From: Rhizobium johnstonii 3841
Lineage (GTDB): Bacteria > Pseudomonadota > Alphaproteobacteria > Rhizobiales > Rhizobiaceae
Assembly: GCF_000009265.1 (NCBI RefSeq)
Contig: NC_008380.1
Span: forward strand, 2,919,501 to 2,983,500
Direction: 5' to 3'
Length of the DNA: 64,000 nucleotides
The position numbers were made by a program, and so were the translations under genes. The notes beneath the pieces were generated by a model. The model did no database searches and was not told the origin of the DNA. It worked only from the letters and a program-made list of their open reading frames with translations. Within the stretch, counting starts at the first letter, position 1, and every line of letters begins with the position of its first letter. Shown here in pieces: positions 52,996-60,615 of this stretch.

Positions 52996-53063
52996 GAGCA
53001 TGATGCCGAAAGTGTGAGCGGTTCTCGGGCGACATCGGGGTCTAATTATTTTCTGATCCTGAT
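52996..53063. repeat. Rhizobial-type intergenic repeat element
   Basis: The block starting GAGCATGATGCCGAAAGTGT and continuing to the end of the lpxXL gene has imperfect internal symmetry (GATGCCGAAA against the later TCTCGGGCGACATC). I recall closely similar blocks as very frequent in Rhizobium intergenic regions. It lies just downstream of lpxXL and could act in its 3' end. Confidence 0.5.
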
Positions 53064-53999
53064 CTAAGGCGCGAGCGTCTGCTTGATCTGCCAACGGTCG
53101 TGATACCAGAGCCACTGTTCCGGATATTCCCGCACCCAGCTTTCCACCTTGTCGTTGAGCAGCTGGGCGGCGGCCGGCAGGTCGAGATTACCTGCGGCGT
53201 CGCGCGGCATATTCAGCCGCGGCTCGATTTCCAGCCGGTAGCGATTTCCGGGCAGACGGATGCAGCGCGCCGGATAGACCTCGCAGCCGAACTGGCGCAC
53301 CAGCTTCGGCAGCAGAGGATTTGTCTTGACCTCGCGTCCGAAGAAGGTGCCCTTAAGCCCCTTGCGGAATTTCTGGTCGACCAGCACGCCCACCCCCTGG
53401 CCTGCTTCCAACTGACGGGCGAGCGCGAAGGACGAGCCTGCATGCGAGGGCACCAGCTTGCCCATGCGGGCGCTCCGGAAGTCGAACACCTTCTTGGCGA
53501 CATAAGGATTATTCGGCGGCCGAAAGAGCACGGTGACGGTGAGCCCGAAGGCGGCGCCTGCAACCGGCAGGAGTTCGAAATTGGCGGTATGGCCGGTAAA
53601 GACGATGAAGGGGCGCGGATTGTCACGCAGGTCGAGGAAGATCGGGACGCCCGACACCTCCACCCTGCCCGGCTCCGACTTTTCGGGATCGTAGTCGAAC
53701 AGTTGGTCCAGGAAGACGTATTCGGCAGCAAGTCGGCCCATATTGCCCCAGCTGGCGAGCGCGATCTCCTCGATCTCGGCCTCGCTCTTCTGAGGGAAGG
53801 CATTGCGCAGATTGGTCAGCATCAGTCTGTGGCGGCTGGTCAGCCGGCCGATGCGGCGCATCATCCTGTCGGCGAAGCGGATCGCGCCATCGGCCGGAAA
53901 CAGCTTCAGGAAATTCAGGAAGCCGAACATCACCTGCGCCACCAGCCATTGCTGGAAATTCCTGAGCGCCAGAACGATCCGGGTGATGAACAGTTTCAC
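53064..53999 (-). CDS. lpxXL: Lipid A very-long-chain fatty acyltransferase
   Basis: A 311-residue inner-membrane acyltransferase of the HtrB/LpxL family. It has an N-terminal membrane helix near residues 18-35, the catalytic H137 in GHTANFELLP (HX4E with E142), and the conserved RSARMGKLVPSHAGSSFALA and QKFRKGLKGTFFGREVKTNP segments. In rhizobia it transfers 27-hydroxyoctacosanoate from AcpXL to lipid A. It is the last gene of the acpXL cluster, 4 bp after the dehydrogenase. The position and order match the known R. leguminosarum cluster. Confidence 0.93.
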   Translation of the reverse strand: MKLFITRIVLALRNFQQWLVAQVMFGFLNFLKLFPADGAIRFADRMMRRIGRLTSRHRLMLTNLRNAFPQKSEAEIEEIALASWGNMGRLAAEYVFLDQLFDYDPEKSEPGRVEVSGVPIFLDLRDNPRPFIVFTGHTANFELLPVAGAAFGLTVTVLFRPPNNPYVAKKVFDFRSARMGKLVPSHAGSSFALARQLEAGQGVGVLVDQKFRKGLKGTFFGREVKTNPLLPKLVRQFGCEVYPARCIRLPGNRYRLEIEPRLNMPRDAAGNLDLPAAAQLLNDKVESWVREYPEQWLWYHDRWQIKQTLAP

Positions 54000-54003
54000 G
54001 CGG

Positions 54004-55032
54004 TCAATCCATCTTCAGGATGATCTTGCCGAAGATCTGGCGCGATTCCATCCGCTCCAGCGCCCGGTCGATATCGCTGAAGCTGACCTCGGTATCGATG
54101 ACGGGATGGACGAGCCCGCGGCCCATCTTCTGCATCGCATCCGCCATGTTCTCCATGCGGCAGCCGAAGGAGCCGAATAGCTTCAGTTGCTGCTGGAACA
54201 GCATCATCAGGTTCATCTCTGTGGAAACACCCGAGGTCGAGCCGCAGGTGACGAGGCGTCCGCCACGCTTCATGCAGAGCATCGAGCCCGCCCATGTGTC
54301 CTTGCCGACATGTTCGAAGACGACGTCGACGCCCTTCTTCTTGGTGAGTTTGCGCACCACCCCCTCGAAACGGTCGGTGCGGTAGTTGATGACGTGATCG
54401 GCGCCGAGCGCCTTGGCCTTCTCGATCTTGTCGTCCGAACCGACTGTCGTGATGACGGTGCAGCCGATCTTCTTGGCGAGCTGGATCGCAGCCGTGCCGA
54501 TGCCGGAGCCGCCGGCATGGACGAGGATCGTTTCACCCGGCTCAAGCTTGGCATTGTCGAACAGCATATGCTCGACCGTGCCGAAGGTGACCGGAGCAAG
54601 CGCCGCGCCGATCGCGTCGACGCCGGGAGGGGCCGGCACCAGCAGGCGCGCCGGCAGGTTGACCTTCTCCTGCGCAAAGCCGTCGAGATGGAAGCCGTGC
54701 ACGCCGGAGACATGTTCGCAGAGATTGTCGCGGCCTTCGCGGCAGGGACGGCAGAGGCCGCAGGTGCGCGCGCCGTAGATCGCGACCAGCTGACCGGGCA
54801 GCACGTTCGCCACACCTGGTCCGATCGCCTCGACGACACCGGAGGCTTCCGCACCGATGACCAGCGGCATCTTGCGCTTGGCGAATGCCATGCCGCGCCA
54901 GCCCCAGACGTCGATATGGTTCAGCGCGACCGCCTTGACGCGCAGCGTTACCTCGCCGGCGGCAGGCGCATCCGGTTCCGGCAGATCGGTGATCTCAAGT
55001 TTGCGGTCGTCGATCAGTTGCAAAGCGCGCAT
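54004..55032 (-). CDS. adh2XL: Zinc-type alcohol dehydrogenase-like protein of the VLCFA cluster
   Basis: A 342-residue medium-chain dehydrogenase. The GroES-like N-domain has the structural zinc cysteines in GARTCGLCRPCREGRDNLCE (about 91-110). The Rossmann domain has ILVHAGGSGIGTAAIQLAKK (about 165-184). VFEHVGKDTWAGSMLCMKRG and the C-terminal half follow. By position it is the Adh2XL protein proposed to take part in making the hydroxylated C28 acyl chain, but its reaction is unproven. An enoyl-reductase role is a plausible alternative. Confidence 0.85.
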   Translation of the reverse strand: MRALQLIDDRKLEITDLPEPDAPAAGEVTLRVKAVALNHIDVWGWRGMAFAKRKMPLVIGAEASGVVEAIGPGVANVLPGQLVAIYGARTCGLCRPCREGRDNLCEHVSGVHGFHLDGFAQEKVNLPARLLVPAPPGVDAIGAALAPVTFGTVEHMLFDNAKLEPGETILVHAGGSGIGTAAIQLAKKIGCTVITTVGSDDKIEKAKALGADHVINYRTDRFEGVVRKLTKKKGVDVVFEHVGKDTWAGSMLCMKRGGRLVTCGSTSGVSTEMNLMMLFQQQLKLFGSFGCRMENMADAMQKMGRGLVHPVIDTEVSFSDIDRALERMESRQIFGKIILKMD

Positions 55033-55088
55033 GGCAAAATCCCTCGCCCTGAAGGCGTTTTTCTTGTCTTGAAATTGTCGGAAACCGC

Positions 55089-56375
55089 TTAAGCCGGTTC
55101 GAGCGCCATGACAAGGCTGGCATTCTGCCCGCCGAAGCCGAAAGAGTTGGAAAGCACGGCCGAAACCTGGGCTTCGCGCTTCTTGTTCGGCACGACATCG
55201 AGAATGATCGACGGATCGGGATTGTTGTAATTGATCGTCGGCGGCAGCGTTCCGGTCAGCATCGTCTGCAGCGAGAACACCGCCTCGACGGCGCCCGCTG
55301 CGGTCAGCGTGTGGCCGATCATCGACTTGTTCGACGAGACCGGAATGCCGACCAGCTTCTCACCGAAGACGGCAGACATCGAACCATATTCCATCTTGTC
55401 ATTCTCAGGCGTCGAGGTGCCGTGGGCATTGATATAGCCGATATCGCCCTCGCTCATGCCGGCATCGGCGAGCGCTGCGCGGATCGTCGCAATCGCCGGG
55501 CCGCCATCGGGCGACGACCGGGTGCGGTGGAAGCTGTCGGCCTTGTCGCCGGCGCCCTTCATGATGCCGAGCACCTTGGCGCCGCGGGCGACCGCTGATT
55601 CCAGCGATTCCAGCACCAGGGTCGCTGCACCTTCGGCGATGACGAAGCCGTCGCGATCCTTGCTGAACGGCTTGGAGGCCCTAGTCGGCGGATCGTTCTG
55701 TGTCGAAAGAGCTGATAGCAGCGAGAAGCGGATCAGCGCTTCGGCACTCAGCGAGCCGTCGGTAGCAACCGTCAGTGCCCGCGTCGTACGGCCCTGGCGG
55801 ATTGCCTCGATGCCGAGCTGGATCGCGGTGACACCAGAGGCGCAGGCGGTCGACAGCGTGACCGGAAGGCCACGCGTACCGAACCGGTCGGCAAGCCGCT
55901 CGGAAATCGCGCCGAACAACGCTGCTTCATGGAAGGCCGGGTCCGGTCGCTGGCGCAGCGCCGTCAGGAAGCGCTCATAAGCGTCACCCGGATGGTCGGA
56001 GGCCGGTGAACGGTCGGCAAGTTCGAAGCGCGCGCTCCATTCCGGCTCGATCGGTGGAGCGGCGAGGAATAGCGGGCCATTGAAATCGCCGGACAGGCCG
56101 GCATCGGCCAGCGCCTCGATCGTCGTTTCGCGGGCAAAGGCATAGGAGCGCTCGACGGCGTTCGGCACCGGGATGCCGATGAAATCGACGGTGCCGGCGA
56201 TCCGCGTCGACAGGCCCTCGGTCGGGAAGCGGTTGATTTCGTGGATGCCCGACGTGCCTGACGAAAGCGCTGCCCAGTTGTCGCTGAGGCCCTGGCCGAG
56301 CGAGGTGATGATGCCCATGCCGGTAACAGCCACGATCGGACGGCCGAGGTGATCTCTATAAGCGGAAGCTGTCAT
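55089..56375 (-). CDS. fabF1XL: Beta-ketoacyl-ACP synthase of the VLCFA cluster, catalytic type
   Basis: A 428-residue FabF-like enzyme that elongates the acyl chain on AcpXL. The complete catalytic triad is present: C178 (LSTACASGVTAIQ), H318 (INAHGTSTPENDK) and H355 (NKSMIGHTLTAAG). The start is placed at ATG 56375, after GAGGAG; a GTG three codons upstream overlaps that ribosome site. It follows fabF2XL with a short gap. It should pair with the neighbouring FabF2XL, which lacks the catalytic Cys. Confidence 0.92.
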   Translation of the reverse strand: MTASAYRDHLGRPIVAVTGMGIITSLGQGLSDNWAALSSGTSGIHEINRFPTEGLSTRIAGTVDFIGIPVPNAVERSYAFARETTIEALADAGLSGDFNGPLFLAAPPIEPEWSARFELADRSPASDHPGDAYERFLTALRQRPDPAFHEAALFGAISERLADRFGTRGLPVTLSTACASGVTAIQLGIEAIRQGRTTRALTVATDGSLSAEALIRFSLLSALSTQNDPPTRASKPFSKDRDGFVIAEGAATLVLESLESAVARGAKVLGIMKGAGDKADSFHRTRSSPDGGPAIATIRAALADAGMSEGDIGYINAHGTSTPENDKMEYGSMSAVFGEKLVGIPVSSNKSMIGHTLTAAGAVEAVFSLQTMLTGTLPPTINYNNPDPSIILDVVPNKKREAQVSAVLSNSFGFGGQNASLVMALEPA

Positions 56376-56387
56376 ATCTCTCACTCC

Positions 56388-57593
56388 TCACGCATTTGCG
56401 GAAAGAACGGCAACGCCCTCGCCGCGCTGGTGTCCGACCGTGGTCACGACGGCGGCGGTGGCGCCTGCCCGCATCGGCGCCTCATGGGCGGCATCGAAGG
56501 GCGGAACCTTGGCCTTGCCGTCGACGGCAAGGGCTGCGAGCGCCAGACCCAGCGTGAACTGCGTCTCGATCGTGTGGCCGGTAACGCCGCCGAAGCCACG
56601 GATCGCAACGCCGGGCAATTGATGTTCGAGCACCGCCCGCTCGCGGGCGGCCAGATCGTGCATGCCGGTCGAGCCGGAAAAGATCGCCGTGCTTTCAGCG
56701 GCAAGCCCGGCTGCCGGCCCCAGAAGCCGCTCCAGCCGAACCTCGAGATTGCCGGAATTGCGGTTGCCGCGGTCACCCTCGACCGCATCGACGACGGCAT
56801 AGATATGAGCGCCGCGGGCTTCGGCATGTTTGCGCGATTCCAGCACCAGGAAAGCGCCTGCCGAACCGGTGATCATGCCGCCGCCATCGCTCGGCTTGCG
56901 CGACCAGAGCGGCACCCAGTCGCCGCGCGCATGGGCGCCGATCGCTTCGGTGAGCAGGATCATGTCAGGCCGCTCGGCCGCGAAGGCGCCTCCAACAAGC
57001 GCATGCGAGGATTCGCCTGATTTGATGCGGTAAAAGGCTGTCTCGACGGCAGAAATGCCGGCCGCTTCCTCGCCCATGAAGGTGCGAGACGAGCCGGTGA
57101 CCTTGTGCACGATCGAGATATTGCCGGCGAGCAGGTTGGAAAGCTGGGCGAGGAACAGTGTCGGCCTCAGCTCCGTCGTCAGCTTCTCGTTGAGCAGCAA
57201 CTCACGGTCGTTGCGCTTCAGCGCCTCATCGACGATCAGTGTGTCGACATTGATGTCGCGCTCGCCGCCGCCGGCCGCCACGATCATATCCATCGTACCG
57301 CAAGCCTCGATATCGTCCTTGAAGCCGGCATCGTCGAGCGCAAGGCCGGCGGCGAAGACGCCGATGCGCTGCCAGTTCTCCATCTGGCGCTGGTCGCCGC
57401 GTTTGGCGATCTGCTGCGACCAGTCGATCTCGGGCAGCGGATGCACCGGATAGGGCTTGAACTTCTCGGTCTCGACGATCGCTTTCGGCGCGCTGGCGGC
57501 CGAAAGTAGCGCGATATGCGCATCCTTGCCGACGCCCTGACAGGTGACGATGCCGATGCCCGAGATGACGACGTCGTTTGCAGCCTTGCTCAT
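56388..57593 (-). CDS. fabF2XL: Beta-ketoacyl synthase homolog lacking catalytic Cys
   Basis: A 401-residue thiolase-fold protein of the FabF family. At the place of the nucleophile the sequence is HKVTGSSRTFMGEEAAG (163-179), with no Cys. The first catalytic His motif is replaced by FSGSTGMHD, while the second (GGVTGHTIETQ) remains. It therefore looks like a chain-length-factor-type partner, as in type II polyketide synthases. It overlaps fabZXL by 4 bp. In the known cluster it is called FabF2XL. It probably forms a heterodimer with FabF1XL. Confidence 0.9.
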   Translation of the reverse strand: MSKAANDVVISGIGIVTCQGVGKDAHIALLSAASAPKAIVETEKFKPYPVHPLPEIDWSQQIAKRGDQRQMENWQRIGVFAAGLALDDAGFKDDIEACGTMDMIVAAGGGERDINVDTLIVDEALKRNDRELLLNEKLTTELRPTLFLAQLSNLLAGNISIVHKVTGSSRTFMGEEAAGISAVETAFYRIKSGESSHALVGGAFAAERPDMILLTEAIGAHARGDWVPLWSRKPSDGGGMITGSAGAFLVLESRKHAEARGAHIYAVVDAVEGDRGNRNSGNLEVRLERLLGPAAGLAAESTAIFSGSTGMHDLAARERAVLEHQLPGVAIRGFGGVTGHTIETQFTLGLALAALAVDGKAKVPPFDAAHEAPMRAGATAAVVTTVGHQRGEGVAVLSANA

Positions 57594-58072
57594 CCAATCA
57601 CTCCCTGCGCCGCGATCGCTTCGAGAAGCCCGATCTCGCCGGCACGTTTCTTCACGATATCGCCGAGCGGTACCTCGGAAAACGGCATGGTGCGCAGTTT
57701 CAACTGCGCATCGCAGACCTTCTTGCCGCCGCTGGTGATTTTAGCCTTGGTAACCGCGAAACCCGAACCGTCATGCTCCAACACCGCCTCGATGTCGAGC
57801 ACGGCTTCCGGTTCGACGAAGGTGCGCATCTTGGCGCCGTCGACCGTCATCAGGAAGGGCATGGCGGCAAAATTGGTGACGGCAAGCACCAGCATGCCGG
57901 AGGCCTGGGCCATGGTCTCGATCAGCAGGACGCCGGGAACGAGCGGCATGCCGGGAAAATGACCCTCGAAGACGGGGCTCTTCGCCGGCACGACGGATCG
58001 CGCCTTAAGCGTGCCCTTCGTCAGGTCCACCGCTTCGACGCGATCAATCATCTGGAAATATTCCAGCAGCAT
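57590..58072 (-). CDS. fabZXL: 3-hydroxyacyl-ACP dehydratase of the VLCFA cluster
   Basis: A 160-residue hotdog-fold dehydratase. The active-site helix region is FEGHFPGMPLVPGVLLIETM, with H38 and E52 as the catalytic pair. VDGAKMRTFVEPEAVLDIEA follows. The protein lacks extra domains and matches the usual FabZ length. It removes water in each elongation cycle of the C28 chain. Its stop overlaps the fabF2XL start by 4 bp. Confidence 0.93.
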   Translation of the reverse strand: MLLEYFQMIDRVEAVDLTKGTLKARSVVPAKSPVFEGHFPGMPLVPGVLLIETMAQASGMLVLAVTNFAAMPFLMTVDGAKMRTFVEPEAVLDIEAVLEHDGSGFAVTKAKITSGGKKVCDAQLKLRTMPFSEVPLGDIVKKRAGEIGLLEAIAAQGVIG

Positions 58073-58119
58073 TCGGATCCTCCGGCCCGACAGGCCAGAT
58101 CCGCCCGCCGGTGACGCCT

Positions 58120-58204
58120 AAAGCGCGTCTGGTTCGCACGTTAGGTCTTTGTTTTTATGCATGCCGTTGTCCCAAAACCGCTGCGCACTTTTGGGCGGCA
58201 TGCA
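58120..58204. repeat. Palindromic intergenic repeat between acpXL and fabZXL
   Basis: The inner hairpin is nearly perfect: TGCATGCCG (58158-58166) pairs with CGGCATGCA (58196-58204), and CCCAAAA (58171-58177) with TTTTGGG (58189-58195). It is preceded by the block AAAGCGCGTCTGGTTCGCAC. I recall this type as abundant in Rhizobium genomes. It lies inside the VLCFA operon, so it may uncouple high acpXL expression from the enzyme genes. Confidence 0.75.
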
Positions 58205-58276
58205 CTAGTTAGGAACGAAACCGCCCGGCCGCCATATTCATGGCGGCAGGGCGTTCAAAAAAGACGGTTATGTCGC

Positions 58277-58555
58277 TCAGGCCTTGGCCGCTTTGAGCTC
58301 GTCGATCTTGGCGCAGAGGTTCTTCAGCACGAAGTATTCTTCGGTAGAAACCTTGCCTTCGTTGACTTCCTGCGTCCACTTTTCGAGCGGGATCTTGATG
58401 CCGAATTCCTTGTCGATTGCAAAGACGATGTCGAGGAAATCGAGGCTGTCGATACCGAGGTCGTCGATCGTATGGCTCTCCGGCGTGATCGTCGCGCGGT
58501 CGATCTCGCTGGTTTCTGCAATAATGTCGGCAACTTTATCGAATGTAGCGGTCAC
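58277..58555 (-). CDS. acpXL: Acyl carrier protein for very-long-chain lipid A acylation
   Basis: A 92-residue special acyl carrier protein. The phosphopantetheine Ser is S37 in [14 protein letters not shown]. The C-terminal half ([20 protein letters not shown]) is the hallmark that separates AcpXL from housekeeping AcpP. The start is a GTG at 58555, eight bases after GAGG, which gives exactly the known AcpXL length. Frames to 58618 are open but not conserved. It carries the 27-hydroxy-C28 chain during synthesis and hands it to LpxXL. It is first in its operon. Confidence 0.95.
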
Positions 58556-58842
58556 GCGCTGTACCTCATGAAATGACGATTTAAACCCCCTCATAGGCAA
58601 ATCCATTTCAAAAGCCAATGCTTTCGTCCCGGCACTATGGCAATTTGTCGATCGGGTGTTGCTTAAACAGCAATGGAATGCCGGCCTTTGCCGTCACCCG
58701 AACAGGCGTCGGGGCGGAAGGCGAGGCCTCTGTGGAAGGCCCGCCGCGCCGGCAGATCGGAGAAGCCGTCCGAATCTAACCCATGGATGGCCTCGCACCG
58801 GAGCAAGCGCGGTTCCCGACAAAACCCGCGGGCGGGTACGCT

Positions 58843-58856
58843 TTGATCTAGATCAA
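58843..58856. promoter_or_regulatory. Anaerobox (FNR/FixK-type site), distal
   Basis: A perfect TTGAT-CTAG-ATCAA palindrome 119 bases upstream of the fnrN start. FnrN-type proteins recognise TTGAT-N4-ATCAA. It probably mediates low-oxygen activation of fnrN and, on the other side, might influence the distant acpXL promoter. Confidence 0.85.
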
Positions 58857-58874
58857 ACAGCCATCTCGGCGAAA

Positions 58875-58888
58875 TTGATAATCCTCAA
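58875..58888. promoter_or_regulatory. Anaerobox-like site, proximal
   Basis: TTGAT-AATC-CTCAA, one mismatch from the FNR/FixK consensus, 18 bases after the end of the first site. Two anaeroboxes, the nearer one acting in repression, are known for R. leguminosarum fnrN. The weaker proximal site here fits that negative autoregulation scheme. Confidence 0.65.
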
Positions 58889-58896
58889 GCGGCGCT

Positions 58897-58923
58897 GGGG
58901 CATGCGGGGCATGCGGGGCATGC
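58897..58923. repeat. Three tandem copies of GGGGCATGC upstream of fnrN
   Basis: A 9-base unit is repeated three times without error, between the proximal anaerobox and the fnrN start (52 bases downstream of the last copy). Such a repeat can change copy number by slippage and would alter the leader length. Any regulatory role is speculation. Confidence 0.85.
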
Positions 58924-58974
58924 CGGACGCGCCAGTCGTGCCAGCCAGACGAGGATTTCAAAAGGGATCAGGAC

Positions 58975-59697
58975 ATGGATGTTGCCCGCAGTGAATTTTT
59001 CGAGACCGGCACTCCCGTCGCTTGCACTTCCTGCCAGGCGCGACACGGAGTCGTCTGCGGCGCTCTGTCGAAAGGTCAATTGAGGGAGCTCAACCGCCAC
59101 TCTCTGCGCCGGAAGATCGAAGCCGGCTGCGAGATCATCGCCCAGGGGTCGGAAAGCTCTTTCTATTCGAACATCATGCGCGGGGTGATGAAACTCTGCA
59201 AGGTGATGCCGGACGGGCGCCAGCAGATCGTCGGCCTGCAATTCGCCCCCGATTTCGTCGGCAGGCCCTTCGTGCGCGAAAGCACGCTGTCGGCCGAGGC
59301 TGCGACCGATTCCGAAATCTGCGTCTTCCCGCGCAACCTGCTCGACCGCATGATATCGGAGACGCCGGAGCTGCAGCGCAGCCTGCACGATCAGGCGCTG
59401 AAGGAGCTGGATGCCGCGCGCGAATGGATGCTGACGCTCGGCCGGCGCACCGCCGAGGAGAAGGTCGCAAGCCTGCTCCACCTCATCGCCACCCACGCCG
59501 AACCGCAAACGGCCACAAGCACCGCCTTCGACCTGCCGCTATCCCGCGCCGAGATCGCCGACTTCCTCGGGCTGACGATCGAAACCGTCAGCCGTCAGAT
59601 GACCAGGCTGCGCAAGATCGGCGTCATTCGCATCGAGAATTTCCGACATATCATCGTCCCCGACATGGATGAACTGGAGCGGATGATCAGCGCATAA
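58975..59697 (+). CDS. fnrN: FnrN-type oxygen-responsive transcriptional activator
   Basis: A 240-residue Crp/Fnr regulator. C17, C20, C28 (CTSCQARHGVVC) and C116 (SEICVFP) provide the four ligands for an oxygen-labile 4Fe-4S cluster, so it senses oxygen directly, unlike FixK. The cAMP-receptor-like beta-barrel is at 45-130. The dimer helix is near 150, and the HTH is LSRAEIADFLGLTIETVSRQ with E203, S206 and R207, the residue set that reads TTGAT. Two anaeroboxes precede it. In rhizobia it activates fixNOQP and other microaerobic genes in nodules. Confidence 0.93.
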   Translation: MDVARSEFFETGTPVACTSCQARHGVVCGALSKGQLRELNRHSLRRKIEAGCEIIAQGSESSFYSNIMRGVMKLCKVMPDGRQQIVGLQFAPDFVGRPFVRESTLSAEAATDSEICVFPRNLLDRMISETPELQRSLHDQALKELDAAREWMLTLGRRTAEEKVASLLHLIATHAEPQTATSTAFDLPLSRAEIADFLGLTIETVSRQMTRLRKIGVIRIENFRHIIVPDMDELERMISA

Positions 59698-59705
59698 GAG
59701 GGATC

Positions 59706-59755
59706 AGCGCGGCGTATAACCCGTTGGGTTAGCGCGGCGTATAACCTGTTCGGTT
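59706..59755. repeat. 25-bp tandem duplication at the transpeptidase stop codon
   Basis: Two adjacent 25-base copies (59706-59730 and 59731-59755) start with AGCGCGGCGTATAAC and differ at two positions; a third partial AGCGCG follows. The second copy ends inside the stop region of the L,D-transpeptidase gene. It lies in the convergent spacer between fnrN and that gene, so it may form part of a bidirectional 3' end. Confidence 0.85.
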
Positions 59756-60182
59756 AGCGCGTAATGACCACGCGGGTATTGGCAAGGCCGGCCTGCCGCG
59801 CCAGCGAGAAGAACTGGGCGGCATTGTCCGGATGCAGGCGAACACAGCCATGCGAGGCCGGCCGGCCCAGGCGCCTCAGGTCGAAGGTGGCGTGAACGGC
59901 ATAACCGCCGTTGAAGAACACAGCGTACGGCATCGGCGCATTGTCGTATTTCCTGGAGCGGTGATCGCGCGACAGCCACTTGGCGCTCCATGAACCCGTC
60001 GGCGTGACGTAGCCATTGCGCGCGGTCGAAACCTTCCAGCGATACTTGACGAAGCCGTTCTCGGAAACAGTCATCGTCTGCTTGCCGATGCTGATATTGG
60101 CGACCAGCGTTGCTGCCTGAGCGGCAACAGGAGAAAACTGCAGCAATAAACTTGCGGCCGCAGCCGCCAAAATCGTCTTCAT
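59754..60182 (-). CDS. L,D-transpeptidase (YkuD domain)
   Basis: A 142-residue secreted enzyme. The signal peptide is about residues 1-24 (TILAAAAASLLLQFSPVAAQ). The YkuD domain covers the rest, with VANISIGKQTMTV and the catalytic motif HATFDLRRLGRPASHGCVRL, which contains the catalytic Cys and both His. It crosslinks peptidoglycan or attaches outer-membrane proteins to it. Two adjacent ATG codons follow GAGGGG; the second (60182) has the better spacing. It converges with fnrN. Confidence 0.9.
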   Translation of the reverse strand: MKTILAAAAASLLLQFSPVAAQAATLVANISIGKQTMTVSENGFVKYRWKVSTARNGYVTPTGSWSAKWLSRDHRSRKYDNAPMPYAVFFNGGYAVHATFDLRRLGRPASHGCVRLHPDNAAQFFSLARQAGLANTRVVITR

Positions 60183-60321
60183 CATAGCCCCTCTTCGAAC
60201 TCGCGCAGATTAATTGCGCCCTCACGAAAGAGAGACTACGGCAATACTTATTAGATTGCTTTAATCCGAATGGTAATCACAATTTTAACGGCGCATCGCA
60301 GCAAGCGGATGCGCCGCAGGC

Positions 60322-60522
60322 TTATTGAAGCTTGCGCTTCGCCCCAGCCTGATTGAGCCCTTGGTAGGCCTTGTTCATCTTCTCGCGGATCGAGGCCATG
60401 GTGCCGAGATTATGGCCGCAGGCGGCACAGGTGATGATGTCGGTCTCCCGGATCTCGGGACGCTCGAACTTCATCTTGGTGCTCTTGCACTTCGGGCACG
60501 GTAATTCAACCTGAACTGTCAT
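60322..60522 (-). CDS. Small zinc-ribbon protein
   Basis: A 66-residue protein with two Cys pairs, CPKC (9-12) and CAAC (32-35), forming a zinc ribbon, then a basic helical tail (SIREKMNKAYQGLNQAG). The ATG at 60522 has GGAAG nine bases upstream; a longer frame to 60564 lacks support. The function is unknown, possibly nucleic-acid or protein binding. Confidence 0.75.
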   Translation of the reverse strand: MTVQVELPCPKCKSTKMKFERPEIRETDIITCAACGHNLGTMASIREKMNKAYQGLNQAGAKRKLQ

Positions 60523-60615
60523 CGCTCTGCTTCCGGTCTGGTGGAGGTAGGAGGCGTTTCGCATAAACGTTTGAGTGGGAGCTGTCTACCAAGGCGTGAT
60601 CGTACCCTGCCGCCT

